From Clostridiales bacterium (lineage in GTDB: Bacteria; Bacillota_A; Clostridia; Lachnospirales; Bianqueaceae), in the NCBI GenBank assembly GCA_019423265.1, contig JAHZBS010000053.1:1-12936 (forward strand): DNA of 12,936 nt. The letters are read 5' to 3'. A model generated the notes under the pieces. That model was not told the DNA's origin and did no database searches. It saw nothing but the letters and a program-made list of their open reading frames with translations. Shown here in pieces: positions 6,854-12,820 of the stretch (positions are counted from its first letter, which is position 1; each line of letters opens with the position of its first letter). The translations under genes were made by a program, and so were the position numbers.

Positions 6854-8055
6854 TCGCGTACCGCCAACAAGTCGTCAAGTAACTCCTGAGAAACGAATTC
6901 TGCGGAGAGAGCCTTTCGGAATTTCTTGGAGACGCCGGCCGCCTTCTCACCGGATGAGATGGCCAGCAATCCCAGCAGCCGGCCATCTTTGACCGCAGCA
7001 CGGCGGTACTCGTCGTCCCACCTCTGCTCATAGATTGTGGCCTCCGGGTCCTCTGTATTGGAGGCCAATGCGCTGATAACGTGAACTCCGAAAAATGCAA
7101 TATCATTGACCATGGGCATCGGCGAATAGTCCACACTCTGCCCCGCCATATTTTTGCCAGCGCACTGTCCCTGCGCATAGGCGGCTGACCATAGAGAAAT
7201 GGCCGCAGGCTTTCCTGTGACGGGATCGACGGTGGTGATAACATCGCCGGCCGCGTAAATATCCGGTACAGAGGTTTCCATCCTGGAATTGACCACAATC
7301 CCCCGATTGATCTGCACCTCCGCCGTCTGCGCCAGCTTCACATTGGCGCGAATGCCGACAGCGGCGATAAAAAGCTGTGATGGAAGGCTAGCCCCATCCT
7401 TGAGATGGAGACATGTCCCCTCCACGCGCGTCACTGTATTCTCCAGATGGAATACGACTCCCCTCGCTTCCATGGTTTGCTTAAGGATCTCCGAGGCCGC
7501 CGTATTACATATGGTGGGAAGGAGCCTCGGCGCCAGTTCCACCACATGCACCGGCCGCCTCGTGTAATGGCGCAGCTCCTCCGCCACTTCCAAACCGATC
7601 AGCCCAGCGCCCAGAATCACCGCCTCTGTGTCCTCGCCGGCCGTCTCCTTTACCCGCTTAGCATTTTTTAGTTCAAGAAACGTGTGGAAGTTCGGATGGC
7701 TCTCCAGCCCCTCCATAGGAGGAACGAAAGGCTGCGCCCCTGTGGCCAGCAGCAACCGGTCATAGGGCAATTGATCGTCATTGGATAAAAAGATGTATTT
7801 CTCTTTCGGGTCGATCCTCACCGCCTGGGTGTCCCTGTACAGGTGAATCCGTTTCTCCTCATAGAAGCTATCCGGGCGGTACCACAGCTTCTCCTCCCCA
7901 ATCTCACCGCCCATATACCGGGCAATCAATGGACGATTATACACACGGTACTCTTCCTCCGAGACGATGGTGATATCGCATTCGGCATCTGCTTTCCGCA
8001 ACACCTCCGCTGCTGATACGCCGGCAGCAGAATTTCCAATAATCACATACTGCAT
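6850..8055 (-). CDS. FAD-dependent NAD(P)-linked oxidoreductase (pyridine nucleotide-disulfide oxidoreductase superfamily)
   Basis: A 401-residue two-dinucleotide-binding flavoprotein. The FAD motif at the start is the variant VIIGNSAAGVSAAEVLR, the NAD(P) motif is VILGAGLIGLEVAEEL at 146-161, and the second FAD contact is SVPDIYAAGD at 262-271. There is no CxxxxC redox pair and no NADH-oxidase active-site Cys at the expected place (YRVYNRPLIARYMGG instead). It is therefore not a disulfide reductase; electrons should pass from NAD(P)H to a separate acceptor, as in rubredoxin or ferredoxin reductases and the FAD part of nitrite reductases. The acceptor is not identified. The ATG at 8055 has an ideal GGGAGG about 8 bases ahead, inside the end of mnmA (13-base overlap), and its stop overlaps mutY. 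Co-transcription with mnmA and mutY is clear but does not reveal a shared pathway. Confidence 0.9.
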   Translation of the reverse strand: MQYVIIGNSAAGVSAAEVLRKADAECDITIVSEEEYRVYNRPLIARYMGGEIGEEKLWYRPDSFYEEKRIHLYRDTQAVRIDPKEKYIFLSNDDQLPYDRLLLATGAQPFVPPMEGLESHPNFHTFLELKNAKRVKETAGEDTEAVILGAGLIGLEVAEELRHYTRRPVHVVELAPRLLPTICNTAASEILKQTMEARGVVFHLENTVTRVEGTCLHLKDGASLPSQLFIAAVGIRANVKLAQTAEVQINRGIVVNSRMETSVPDIYAAGDVITTVDPVTGKPAAISLWSAAYAQGQCAGKNMAGQSVDYSPMPMVNDIAFFGVHVISALASNTEDPEATIYEQRWDDEYRRAAVKDGRLLGLLAISSGEKAAGVSKKFRKALSAEFVSQELLDDLLAVRE

Positions 8056-9158
8056 GTGAACCTCCCTTTCTCAATGCGCTGTAAAACACAGCCGCCTCCC
8101 AAAATGCAGCCATCCCGGTACCAGACGACGGCTTGTCCTGGCGTGACGGCCCGCTGCTTCTCCTCAAACCGGCATTCTACAAGGCCATCCCCACGCCGGA
8201 CAATGGTACACGGCGCTGCCTCATGGGAATACCGGATCTTTCCCAAGACTCTCTCCGTCTGCCCAACCGCAAGATCCGAGAGCAGCATCCAATTGCAGTC
8301 GTCTGCCAGCAACCCGGCGGAGAAACAATCCTGATCCTCCCCCAGGACAACGTCCCGTGTCTCGGGACGGATCTCGACGACAAACATTGGCCGGCCCAGT
8401 GCAATTCCCAGCCCTTTTCGCTGTCCGATGGTGTAATGGATGATTCCTCTGTGATTGCCAAGGACGCGGCCCTGGGTATCCACAAAATGACCCGGTTCCG
8501 CTTCCCTTCCCGTGTACCGTGTCAAGAAGCCGGCGTAATCCCTGTCCTCCACAAAACAGATCTCCTGGCTGTCCGGCTTGTTGGCCACAGGTAACCCGAT
8601 AGACTCGGCTATGGCGCGGACTTGCGCTTTTGTATACTTGCCCAAGGGCATAAGCGTGCGGGCCAATTGCTCCTGTGTCAGGTTGTAGAGGGCATAGGTC
8701 TGATCTTTGCCGTGATCCGCTTTTTTTAGCGTATAGCGCCCATTCGGAAGCCTGACCACCTGCGCGTAGTGTCCGGTGGCGATGAAATCCGCGCCCAGGG
8801 ACAATGCTTTTTGCAGCATCGATTGCCATTTTACATACCGGTTGCAGGCAATGCAGGGATTGGGAGTTCTGCCCTGATAGTAGCTCAGCGCAAAATAGTC
8901 CATCACCTTGCTGCGAAAGACGTCTTTAAAATTCAACACATAATAGGGAATCCCCAGGGCCTGGGCCACAGCCGACGCATCCCGAACGGCGGAGACGCCG
9001 CAGCAGCCGCCGTTTTCCTCGACGTGGCAGCGATCCTCATCCTGCCAGATCTGCATCGTCACGCCGATAACATCATAGCCCTGTTCTTTTAGGAGATATG
9101 CGGCAACGGAAGAATCGACGCCTCCGGACATCCCAACTACTACTTTTTTCTTCGCCAT
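8043..9158 (-). CDS. mnmA: tRNA-specific 2-thiouridylase
   Basis: MnmA adenylates C2 of wobble uridine 34 in tRNA-Lys, -Glu and -Gln and replaces the oxygen with sulfur handed down from a cysteine desulfurase. The 371-residue protein has the PP-loop SGGVDSS at 11-17, catalytic Cys102 in NPCIACNRYVKW and the second catalytic Cys201 in DSQEICFVEDRDY. DQTYALYNL at 152-160 and the IGQRKGLG stretch of the central domain are also family features. Length is normal. The ATG at 9158 has AAGGAGG just upstream and its own promoter. In many Firmicutes mnmA directly follows nifS-nifU; here those two genes lie 3.2 kb upstream on the same strand, across the accessory block. First gene of an operon with the flavoprotein and mutY. 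Confidence 0.97.
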   Translation of the reverse strand: MAKKKVVVGMSGGVDSSVAAYLLKEQGYDVIGVTMQIWQDEDRCHVEENGGCCGVSAVRDASAVAQALGIPYYVLNFKDVFRSKVMDYFALSYYQGRTPNPCIACNRYVKWQSMLQKALSLGADFIATGHYAQVVRLPNGRYTLKKADHGKDQTYALYNLTQEQLARTLMPLGKYTKAQVRAIAESIGLPVANKPDSQEICFVEDRDYAGFLTRYTGREAEPGHFVDTQGRVLGNHRGIIHYTIGQRKGLGIALGRPMFVVEIRPETRDVVLGEDQDCFSAGLLADDCNWMLLSDLAVGQTERVLGKIRYSHEAAPCTIVRRGDGLVECRFEEKQRAVTPGQAVVWYRDGCILGGGCVLQRIEKGRFTCSM

Positions 9159-9179
9159 AGCTGCCTCCTTATCCCCCTC

Positions 9180-9208
9180 ATTATACTACAGAAGGCATAC
9201 AAAAACAA
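9180..9208 (-). promoter_or_regulatory. Promoter of the mnmA operon
   Basis: On the - strand TTGTTT (9208-9203), a 17-base spacer and a perfect TATAAT (9185-9180), giving a short leader before the AAGGAGG of mnmA. mnmA thus does not depend on read-through from nifU or from the abiE genes, although no terminator is visible between abiEii and this point. Confidence 0.75.
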
Positions 9209-9241
9209 GAAACCTGCCTGTATTTTCCCCTCCTTGTGCAA

Positions 9242-9450
9242 AATCATGTGTCGTTCCGGGTTTGCCATCTGTATGTCAACTAAAATACTAATATTTTCTA
9301 TTTCGCTGCTTTTGGATAAGGGGCTATTATTTTGGCAATTACTTTGATGATGAAAATTTGCAAAAGCTATGTCTAGCAACTGGGGAGATGGTTGCTCGGG
9401 CTTTGGCCATTCTCAGTGAAACCTCCACGATTTCGAGTCAGGGTCGCTGA
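9242..9450 (+). pseudogene. Decayed, internally deleted copy of the large ArsR-type regulator gene at 11213-12283
   Basis: Bases 9325-9423 match 11543-11641 with about ten differences in 100, encoding YYFGNYFDDENLQKLCLATGEMVARALAIL-type sequence against NYFNNEDLQ in the intact protein. Just before it, GCTTTTGGATAAG matches the intact CTTTTGGATAAA (residues about 97-100) with one extra base and a deletion of about 23 bases. Further left, AATCAT-TCGTT-CGGGTTTGCCATCT (9242-9270) matches the 5' flank of the intact gene at 11077-11105, so about 360 bases of promoter and first-third coding sequence are missing between. After 9423 similarity stops, and the frame ends at TGA 9448-9450, just before the abiEii stop. 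No start codon, no DNA-binding domain: certainly non-functional as a protein. Most differences in the shared stretch are silent or N/D swaps, so the copy diverged as a working paralogue before it broke. Confidence 0.85.
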
Positions 9451-9456
9451 TAATAA

Positions 9457-10281
9457 CTACCCAACCAGAGTCCTCACCACATCCATAATCTGCTCGTAGG
9501 TAATATCCTGCGCGTAAGCGAACTGCTTGCGGTACTTGTCCCACATGGTGCGCAACTCTGGGCTTTCATCAAAGTTGTGCAGGATGCCTGATACATCTGC
9601 AATCTGCTCTGCGGTGTCGCGATGCTTGGCAGTTGCGCTCAGCGCCTCAGCAAACACAGCTTTATCAAATTTCTGTGTAGTAGCCAGTATGTAGGCGTCG
9701 TAGAAATCCCTAGGGCGAGTATTGAACACGCCGCGTCGCAGGATGGTTTCCACCTTCTCAGCCATAACAGTTTCGATGTTATATGCCCACAGTTCATAGG
9801 ACTGTTCGTCATCAAAAATCTGCGTGAAGCTGTACTGCACCGCGTGAGGTGTGATGACATCGCCGGTAGATACATCAATGCTCAAAGGAGTGATCAAGGT
9901 GTCGAATCTGGCAGTCAGGGCCACGCGGTAGCCGCCGTAAATATCATCCTCACGAATGGGTGAGATGGCCCCGATTTCAAATACCACGCCATCGTCAAAA
10001 GGAACTGCACAAATCTGCTCCAATGCACTGCGGATTGCTTCCGGTGTCAAGGGCAGATTTTTTAGTGTGGTATCCAAGTCCATCGTTGCCCGGTTGTCCA
10101 GACCGACGATGGCGGCCACCAGCATACCGCCCTTCAAAACGAACTTCTCTTTATACTCCGAGGCAGAAAGGCGGACAAGCAGCCGCTCAAACATATAGTT
10201 CTGCAAGATCACCTGAGCCGGGATGTTTTTCTTTTTGGCAATGTTGCGGATCTTCGCTTTCAGGCTCATTGCTTTGCTCAC
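9457..10281 (-). CDS. abiEii: AbiEii-type nucleotidyltransferase toxin
   Basis: Toxin of the AbiE abortive-infection/toxin-antitoxin family, a cytoplasmic nucleotidyltransferase (MenT-like; relatives modify tRNA ends). In the 274-residue protein the nucleotidyltransferase core is seen as LKGGMLV at 49-55, TMDLDTTL with the metal-binding Asp68 and Asp70, and a third acidic strand SIDVSTGD (Asp136). The AEKVETIL segment has Lys176, and RPRDFYD at 189-195 is the family's basic/acidic C-terminal signature. All key residues are present, so it is probably active. The GTG start at 10281 has GGAGG about 8 bases upstream and overlaps the abiEi stop as GTGA; an in-frame ATG lies four codons later. No terminator is visible after the stop, and the truncated regulator copy begins within 10 bases. 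Confidence 0.92.
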   Translation of the reverse strand: MSKAMSLKAKIRNIAKKKNIPAQVILQNYMFERLLVRLSASEYKEKFVLKGGMLVAAIVGLDNRATMDLDTTLKNLPLTPEAIRSALEQICAVPFDDGVVFEIGAISPIREDDIYGGYRVALTARFDTLITPLSIDVSTGDVITPHAVQYSFTQIFDDEQSYELWAYNIETVMAEKVETILRRGVFNTRPRDFYDAYILATTQKFDKAVFAEALSATAKHRDTAEQIADVSGILHNFDESPELRTMWDKYRKQFAYAQDITYEQIMDVVRTLVG

Positions 10282-10871
10282 AGAAGCACCTCCAAATATT
10301 GACGTAATACGTTCGCCACACGCATCTTCTTTGCGTAAGAATTGAGCTTGTTCAAATCCTTCTTGGGATTGGCAGCATACAGTTTCAACGCCGCCAATAA
10401 AGTTTCCGTTCCGAGCTTATTACGGCTTCGGATCACATCACAAATGGTGCGTTCCAGATCGTAGCAGGGAACGAGATTACCGGCAGGCGTTTTCAGTTCA
10501 GTCTTGCCGAGCTCGAACAGCTCCGGCTTGATGTAGTACACCTTGCACTCTGCTTTGATCGCCGCAGAAGGGATGCATCCGGACGGTGCAGTGATTGTAT
10601 GTTCAAAAGGTGTTCTGTCCGAAATGCCATGTAAGAACAGAGCTGTTTCATGAGAGAATATTATCCGTGTTGACCGCTTGCTTATCGACAGCAGTTCATC
10701 CTCCATATCGTCGGGAAGGATGTACTGCCCCTTTACAATGCGATGGATTTTATCTTCTTTGCACAGCTTGTAGAGCATGGCTTTTGAGATGCCATGCTGC
10801 GCTGCAATTTTTGTTTCAATAATACCGCCATGCTCCTTGGCAATGGCAGCGAGTTCAGCAATATAGTCCAT
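10278..10871 (-). CDS. abiEi: AbiEi-type antitoxin with winged-helix N-terminus
   Basis: Cognate antitoxin and probable autorepressor for the adjacent AbiEii toxin. The 197-residue protein starts with a winged-helix region (about 1-55: HGGIIETKIAAQHGISKAMLYKLCKEDKIHR, then IVKGQYILPDD as the wing). The antitoxin domain follows, with FSHETALFLHGISDRTP (about 71-88), the TAPSG strand, VYYIKPELFELG, and VPCYDLERTICDVIRSR, which are common to the AbiEi/COG5340 family. The C-terminal helices (KKMRVANVLRQYLEVLL) end at the overlap with abiEii. The ATG at 10871 has GAGGTG 7 bases ahead and a consensus promoter about 30 bases further up with a palindrome between its boxes. In characterised AbiE systems the antitoxin neutralises the toxin without forming a stable complex (type IV) and represses its own promoter; this follows from the family, not from this sequence. 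Confidence 0.9.
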   Translation of the reverse strand: MDYIAELAAIAKEHGGIIETKIAAQHGISKAMLYKLCKEDKIHRIVKGQYILPDDMEDELLSISKRSTRIIFSHETALFLHGISDRTPFEHTITAPSGCIPSAAIKAECKVYYIKPELFELGKTELKTPAGNLVPCYDLERTICDVIRSRNKLGTETLLAALKLYAANPKKDLNKLNSYAKKMRVANVLRQYLEVLL

Positions 10872-10901
10872 TCAAACACCTCGTCACAATAACTCAATAA
10901 T

Positions 10902-10930
10902 ATTATACTCATAATTATGATCATAGTCAA
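10902..10930 (-). promoter_or_regulatory. Promoter of the abiEi-abiEii operon
   Basis: On the - strand TTGACT (10930-10925), a 17-base spacer and a perfect TATAAT (10907-10902), about 30 bases before the abiEi ATG. This is a strong promoter, as expected for a toxin-antitoxin operon held down by autorepression. Confidence 0.85.
10910..10924. promoter_or_regulatory. Palindromic operator candidate inside the abiE promoter
   Basis: The spacer between -35 and -10 consists of two interlocked palindromes: CATAATTATG (10910-10919) and ATGATCAT (10917-10924). Looser direct repeats ACTCAATAAT (10892-10901) and ACTCATAATT (10908-10917) overlap the -10 box. A protein bound here would block RNA polymerase; AbiEi is the obvious candidate because its relatives bind inverted repeats in their own promoters. 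Confidence 0.6.
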
Positions 10931-11000
10931 CGTATCATGCGGAACATTCGAAAAATATTTATAATTAAATTACGACAATAATCAACACAGAGCAAAGGGT

Positions 11001-11015
11001 TTGGGATAATCCCAA
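11001..11015. repeat. Short perfect palindrome TTGGGAT-A-ATCCCAA
   Basis: A 15-base perfect inverted repeat with a one-base centre, too tight for a hairpin but suitable for a dimeric DNA-binding protein. It lies in the roughly 260 non-coding bases between the abiE promoter (10930) and the regulator promoter, which otherwise hold only the terminator-like hairpin at 11017-11047 and AT-rich sequence. Confidence 0.5.
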
Positions 11016-11016
11016 C

Positions 11017-11047
11017 AAATAAAAATTGCCGGGTGTACGGACACCGG
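11017..11047 (-). terminator. Possible terminator on the - strand upstream of the abiE operon
   Basis: Read on the - strand, CCGGTGT-CCGT-ACACCCGG forms a stem of seven pairs with one bulged G, followed by CAATTTTTATTT. That would stop any antisense transcript arriving from the regulator gene before it enters abiE. The stem is short and bulged and no known gene ends here, so the call is tentative. Confidence 0.4.
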
Positions 11048-11127
11048 ATGTGCTTGCTATTCTCTGAAAAACTGAATCATCTTCGTTATCACGGGTTTGC
11101 CATCTAGAGAGACAAAAACGGTTCCTT

Positions 11128-11145
11128 AAAATAGAATTCTATTTT
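11128..11145. promoter_or_regulatory. 18-base perfect palindrome upstream of the regulator gene, likely operator
   Basis: AAAATAGAATTCTATTTT is perfectly self-complementary and ends about 10 bases before the proposed -35 box of the regulator gene. ArsR-type dimers bind AT-rich imperfect palindromes near their own promoters, so this is a plausible site for autoregulation. The decayed copy has a degenerate version (TAAAATACTAATATTTTC, 9281-9298) beside its breakpoint. Confidence 0.6.
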
Positions 11146-11155
11146 TATTGTATTA

Positions 11156-11185
11156 TTTACATTTATGTGATACTCTTAATATAAA
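11156..11185 (+). promoter_or_regulatory. Probable promoter of the large ArsR-type regulator
   Basis: TTTACA (11156-11161), an 18-base spacer and TATAAA (11180-11185). The match is reasonable, not perfect, in a generally AT-rich stretch where promoter-like words are common. The coding start lies about 28 bases downstream of the -10 box. Confidence 0.5.
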
Positions 11186-11212
11186 TTATTGAATTGGAGT
11201 GGAGTGGTCACT

Positions 11213-12283
11213 GTGGACATACAAGAGCCCGTTGGTTTGATCCATGATACGATATTTTACAACGTCGTTTTTTTCTGTAGAAAGAAGATATTTGCTCACC
11301 CTGTCGACCTTAATTTTTATCAGCAAAAGGTATATTTATCTCATTATGATGACTTAAGATCATCGGCAAATCCTCCCGATCCCCCTGATTCTCTATTTCC
11401 TTTCTTTTACTACGACGGCTTCCATTGTTGTCCCGCCACCGCATATCTAAACACACATTGTGATTTATTCAACTTTTCTTTAGATCGCTTTTATTCAGCT
11501 CTTTTGGATAAAACTACCTTTCGAAAATTTATTATGACTTATTATTTCGGAAATTACTTTAACAATGAAGATCTACAAAAGCTATGTCTAGCAACTGGGG
11601 AAATGGTTGCTCGGGCTTTGGCTATTCTCAGTGAAACCTTCGCAGTTCAGTATTTTATGGATATGCTTTTGCATTTTAATCAATTGGTGGATGAGATGGT
11701 TGCATATTGTAAACGGCTTATCCCATTCATATCCGCCTACCGCGCACCCCACAACCCCGAAACATTAAATGTCCTTGAGAAATTTATATCGAGTGACAAT
11801 CAGCCTCTGGTCCGAAAGAGACTCATGGACCCCCGTGAAGCGGATATAATTCCACTGGAGAACCAGACATACTCCGTATGCCATATAAATCAGTGTATTA
11901 TTAAGTATTTGTCCCAAAATGGAAACTACCTTTATATCCTCGGATGTGATTGCCACGTCTTTCTTTCCCGCTTGCTGCATTATCGTCACGTGACCATGCA
12001 ATCTATTGTTACATCGCTGGGACATCCAGTAAAAGTTGAGATCATTAATGCACTGCGCGACAAAGAATTAACTGTGTCACAGCTGGCCCGCCGCTTACAA
12101 CTGGCCCGTCCATCGATCTCACGATACATAGACGATCTCTTGGACGAATTAGTCATAATCCAATCTCGCAAGTCTGGACCGGAAATCTATTATCGTTTAA
12201 ATGGAACGTATTTTCAGAATGCCAAAAAAACAATCACTCGCTATCTAGATGAAACCATTGTCGATGTGGACCGGTTGTTATAA
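11213..12283 (+). CDS. Large ArsR-type transcriptional regulator with uncharacterised N-terminal domain
   Basis: The 356-residue product ends in a clear ArsR-type winged helix (about 262-335). It has VTSLGHPVKVEIINAL as first helix, ELTVSQLARRLQLARPSISRYIDDLLDELVI as the helix-turn-helix with its recognition helix near 298-308, and RKSGPEIYYRLN as the wing. The preceding 260 residues are far larger than in classical ArsR proteins (about 100 residues in all) and match no domain I know. They are aromatic-rich, with Cys pairs FHCCP (72-73) and LGCDCH (245, 247) that could sense a metal or redox state, although this is speculation. I chose the GTG at 11213, 8 bases after GGAG (11201-11204); in-frame GTG 11204 and TTG 11189 are alternatives. 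The gene is visibly more AT-rich than its neighbours. A broken relative lies 1.6 kb to the left beyond abiE. It converges on nifU and its stop abuts the nifU terminator. Targets unknown. Confidence 0.82.
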   Translation: MDIQEPVGLIHDTIFYNVVFFCRKKIFAHPVDLNFYQQKVYLSHYDDLRSSANPPDPPDSLFPFFYYDGFHCCPATAYLNTHCDLFNFSLDRFYSALLDKTTFRKFIMTYYFGNYFNNEDLQKLCLATGEMVARALAILSETFAVQYFMDMLLHFNQLVDEMVAYCKRLIPFISAYRAPHNPETLNVLEKFISSDNQPLVRKRLMDPREADIIPLENQTYSVCHINQCIIKYLSQNGNYLYILGCDCHVFLSRLLHYRHVTMQSIVTSLGHPVKVEIINALRDKELTVSQLARRLQLARPSISRYIDDLLDELVIIQSRKSGPEIYYRLNGTYFQNAKKTITRYLDETIVDVDRLL

Positions 12284-12330
12284 AAAACAGGGACAAGCGC
12301 CGGATTCCTCACCTCTCAGCCCTGTCCCTG
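12282..12330 (-). terminator. Rho-independent terminator of nifS-nifU
   Basis: Read on the - strand, CAGGGACA (12330-12323) pairs with TGTCCCTG (12295-12288), directly followed by six T (12287-12282). The loop is long (27 bases). The T tract runs into the stop codon of the convergent regulator gene. This hairpin marks the right border of the accessory block: everything left of it, up to the mnmA promoter, is foreign to the nifS-nifU-mnmA set. Confidence 0.75.
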
Positions 12331-12354
12331 CTCCGTGTACCCCTCAGAGCACCC

Positions 12355-12783
12355 CTATTCCTCTTCCTCAATCTCCTCGATATCCTCCACCGGCGGCTTC
12401 AGTCCCTCAATGGTGATGTTGTGCTTTTGCGCATAGTCCCACAGCGCCGCATGGATAGCCTGCTCTGCCAACAGCGAGCAGTGTACCTTGACCGGCGGCA
12501 GGCCGTCAAGCGCCTCCATCACCGCTTTATTGGTAACTTTCAGCGCATCCTCCACGGTTTTCCCTACGACCATCTCGGTGGCCATGCTGGAGGTTGCCAC
12601 TGCGGCGCCGCATCCAAAGGTCTTAAACTTGACGTCCTGAATCACGCCGTCCTCCACCTTCAAAAAGATCCGCATAATATCGCCGCATTTTGCATTTCCA
12701 ACAGTCCCTACGCCGTCCGCATCCTCAATCTCGCCCATATTGCGCGGGTTCATAAAATGATCCATGACTTTCTCCGAATACAT
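12355..12783 (-). CDS. nifU: NifU-like iron-sulfur cluster assembly scaffold
   Basis: A 142-residue IscU/NifU_N-type scaffold on which Fe-S clusters are built from sulfur supplied by the neighbouring NifS, then passed to apo-proteins. The three cluster-binding Cys are present: Cys33 with Asp35 (GNAKCGD), Cys58 (FKTFGCGAAVATSSM) and Cys102 (VKVHCSLLAEQAI). The N-terminal MYSEKVMDHFMNPRN is typical. The C-terminus is a very acidic tail (VEDIEEIEEEE). The frame runs on to 12849, but the ATG at 12783, with AAAGGTGG about 9 bases upstream, gives the family start. It follows nifS after 37 bases and ends in the terminator at 12282-12330. The Fe-S proteins in this window (QueE, MutY) are possible clients. 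Confidence 0.96.
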   Translation of the reverse strand: MYSEKVMDHFMNPRNMGEIEDADGVGTVGNAKCGDIMRIFLKVEDGVIQDVKFKTFGCGAAVATSSMATEMVVGKTVEDALKVTNKAVMEALDGLPPVKVHCSLLAEQAIHAALWDYAQKHNITIEGLKPPVEDIEEIEEEE

Positions 12784-12820
12784 ATCTTTCGTCCACCTTT
12801 CCACAGAAATCTTTGGTTGT

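Noticed and set aside
6570..7298. 242-codon open frame on the - strand within the flavoprotein and mutY genes
   Set aside because: It is in another frame of two genes with full family motifs; its protein is low in hydrophobic core pattern and rich in Arg/Pro/Ser as shadows are.
8133..8829. Two long open frames over mnmA (one per strand)
   Set aside because: mnmA has all catalytic residues across this stretch; the alternatives have no start signals or motifs.
9160..12350. Insertion sequence or integrase, att sites, or terminal inverted repeats around the accessory block
   Set aside because: No transposase or recombinase motifs in any frame, and no matching repeats found by eye near 9.22 kb and 12.28 kb. 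The only repeats are the two regulator copies.
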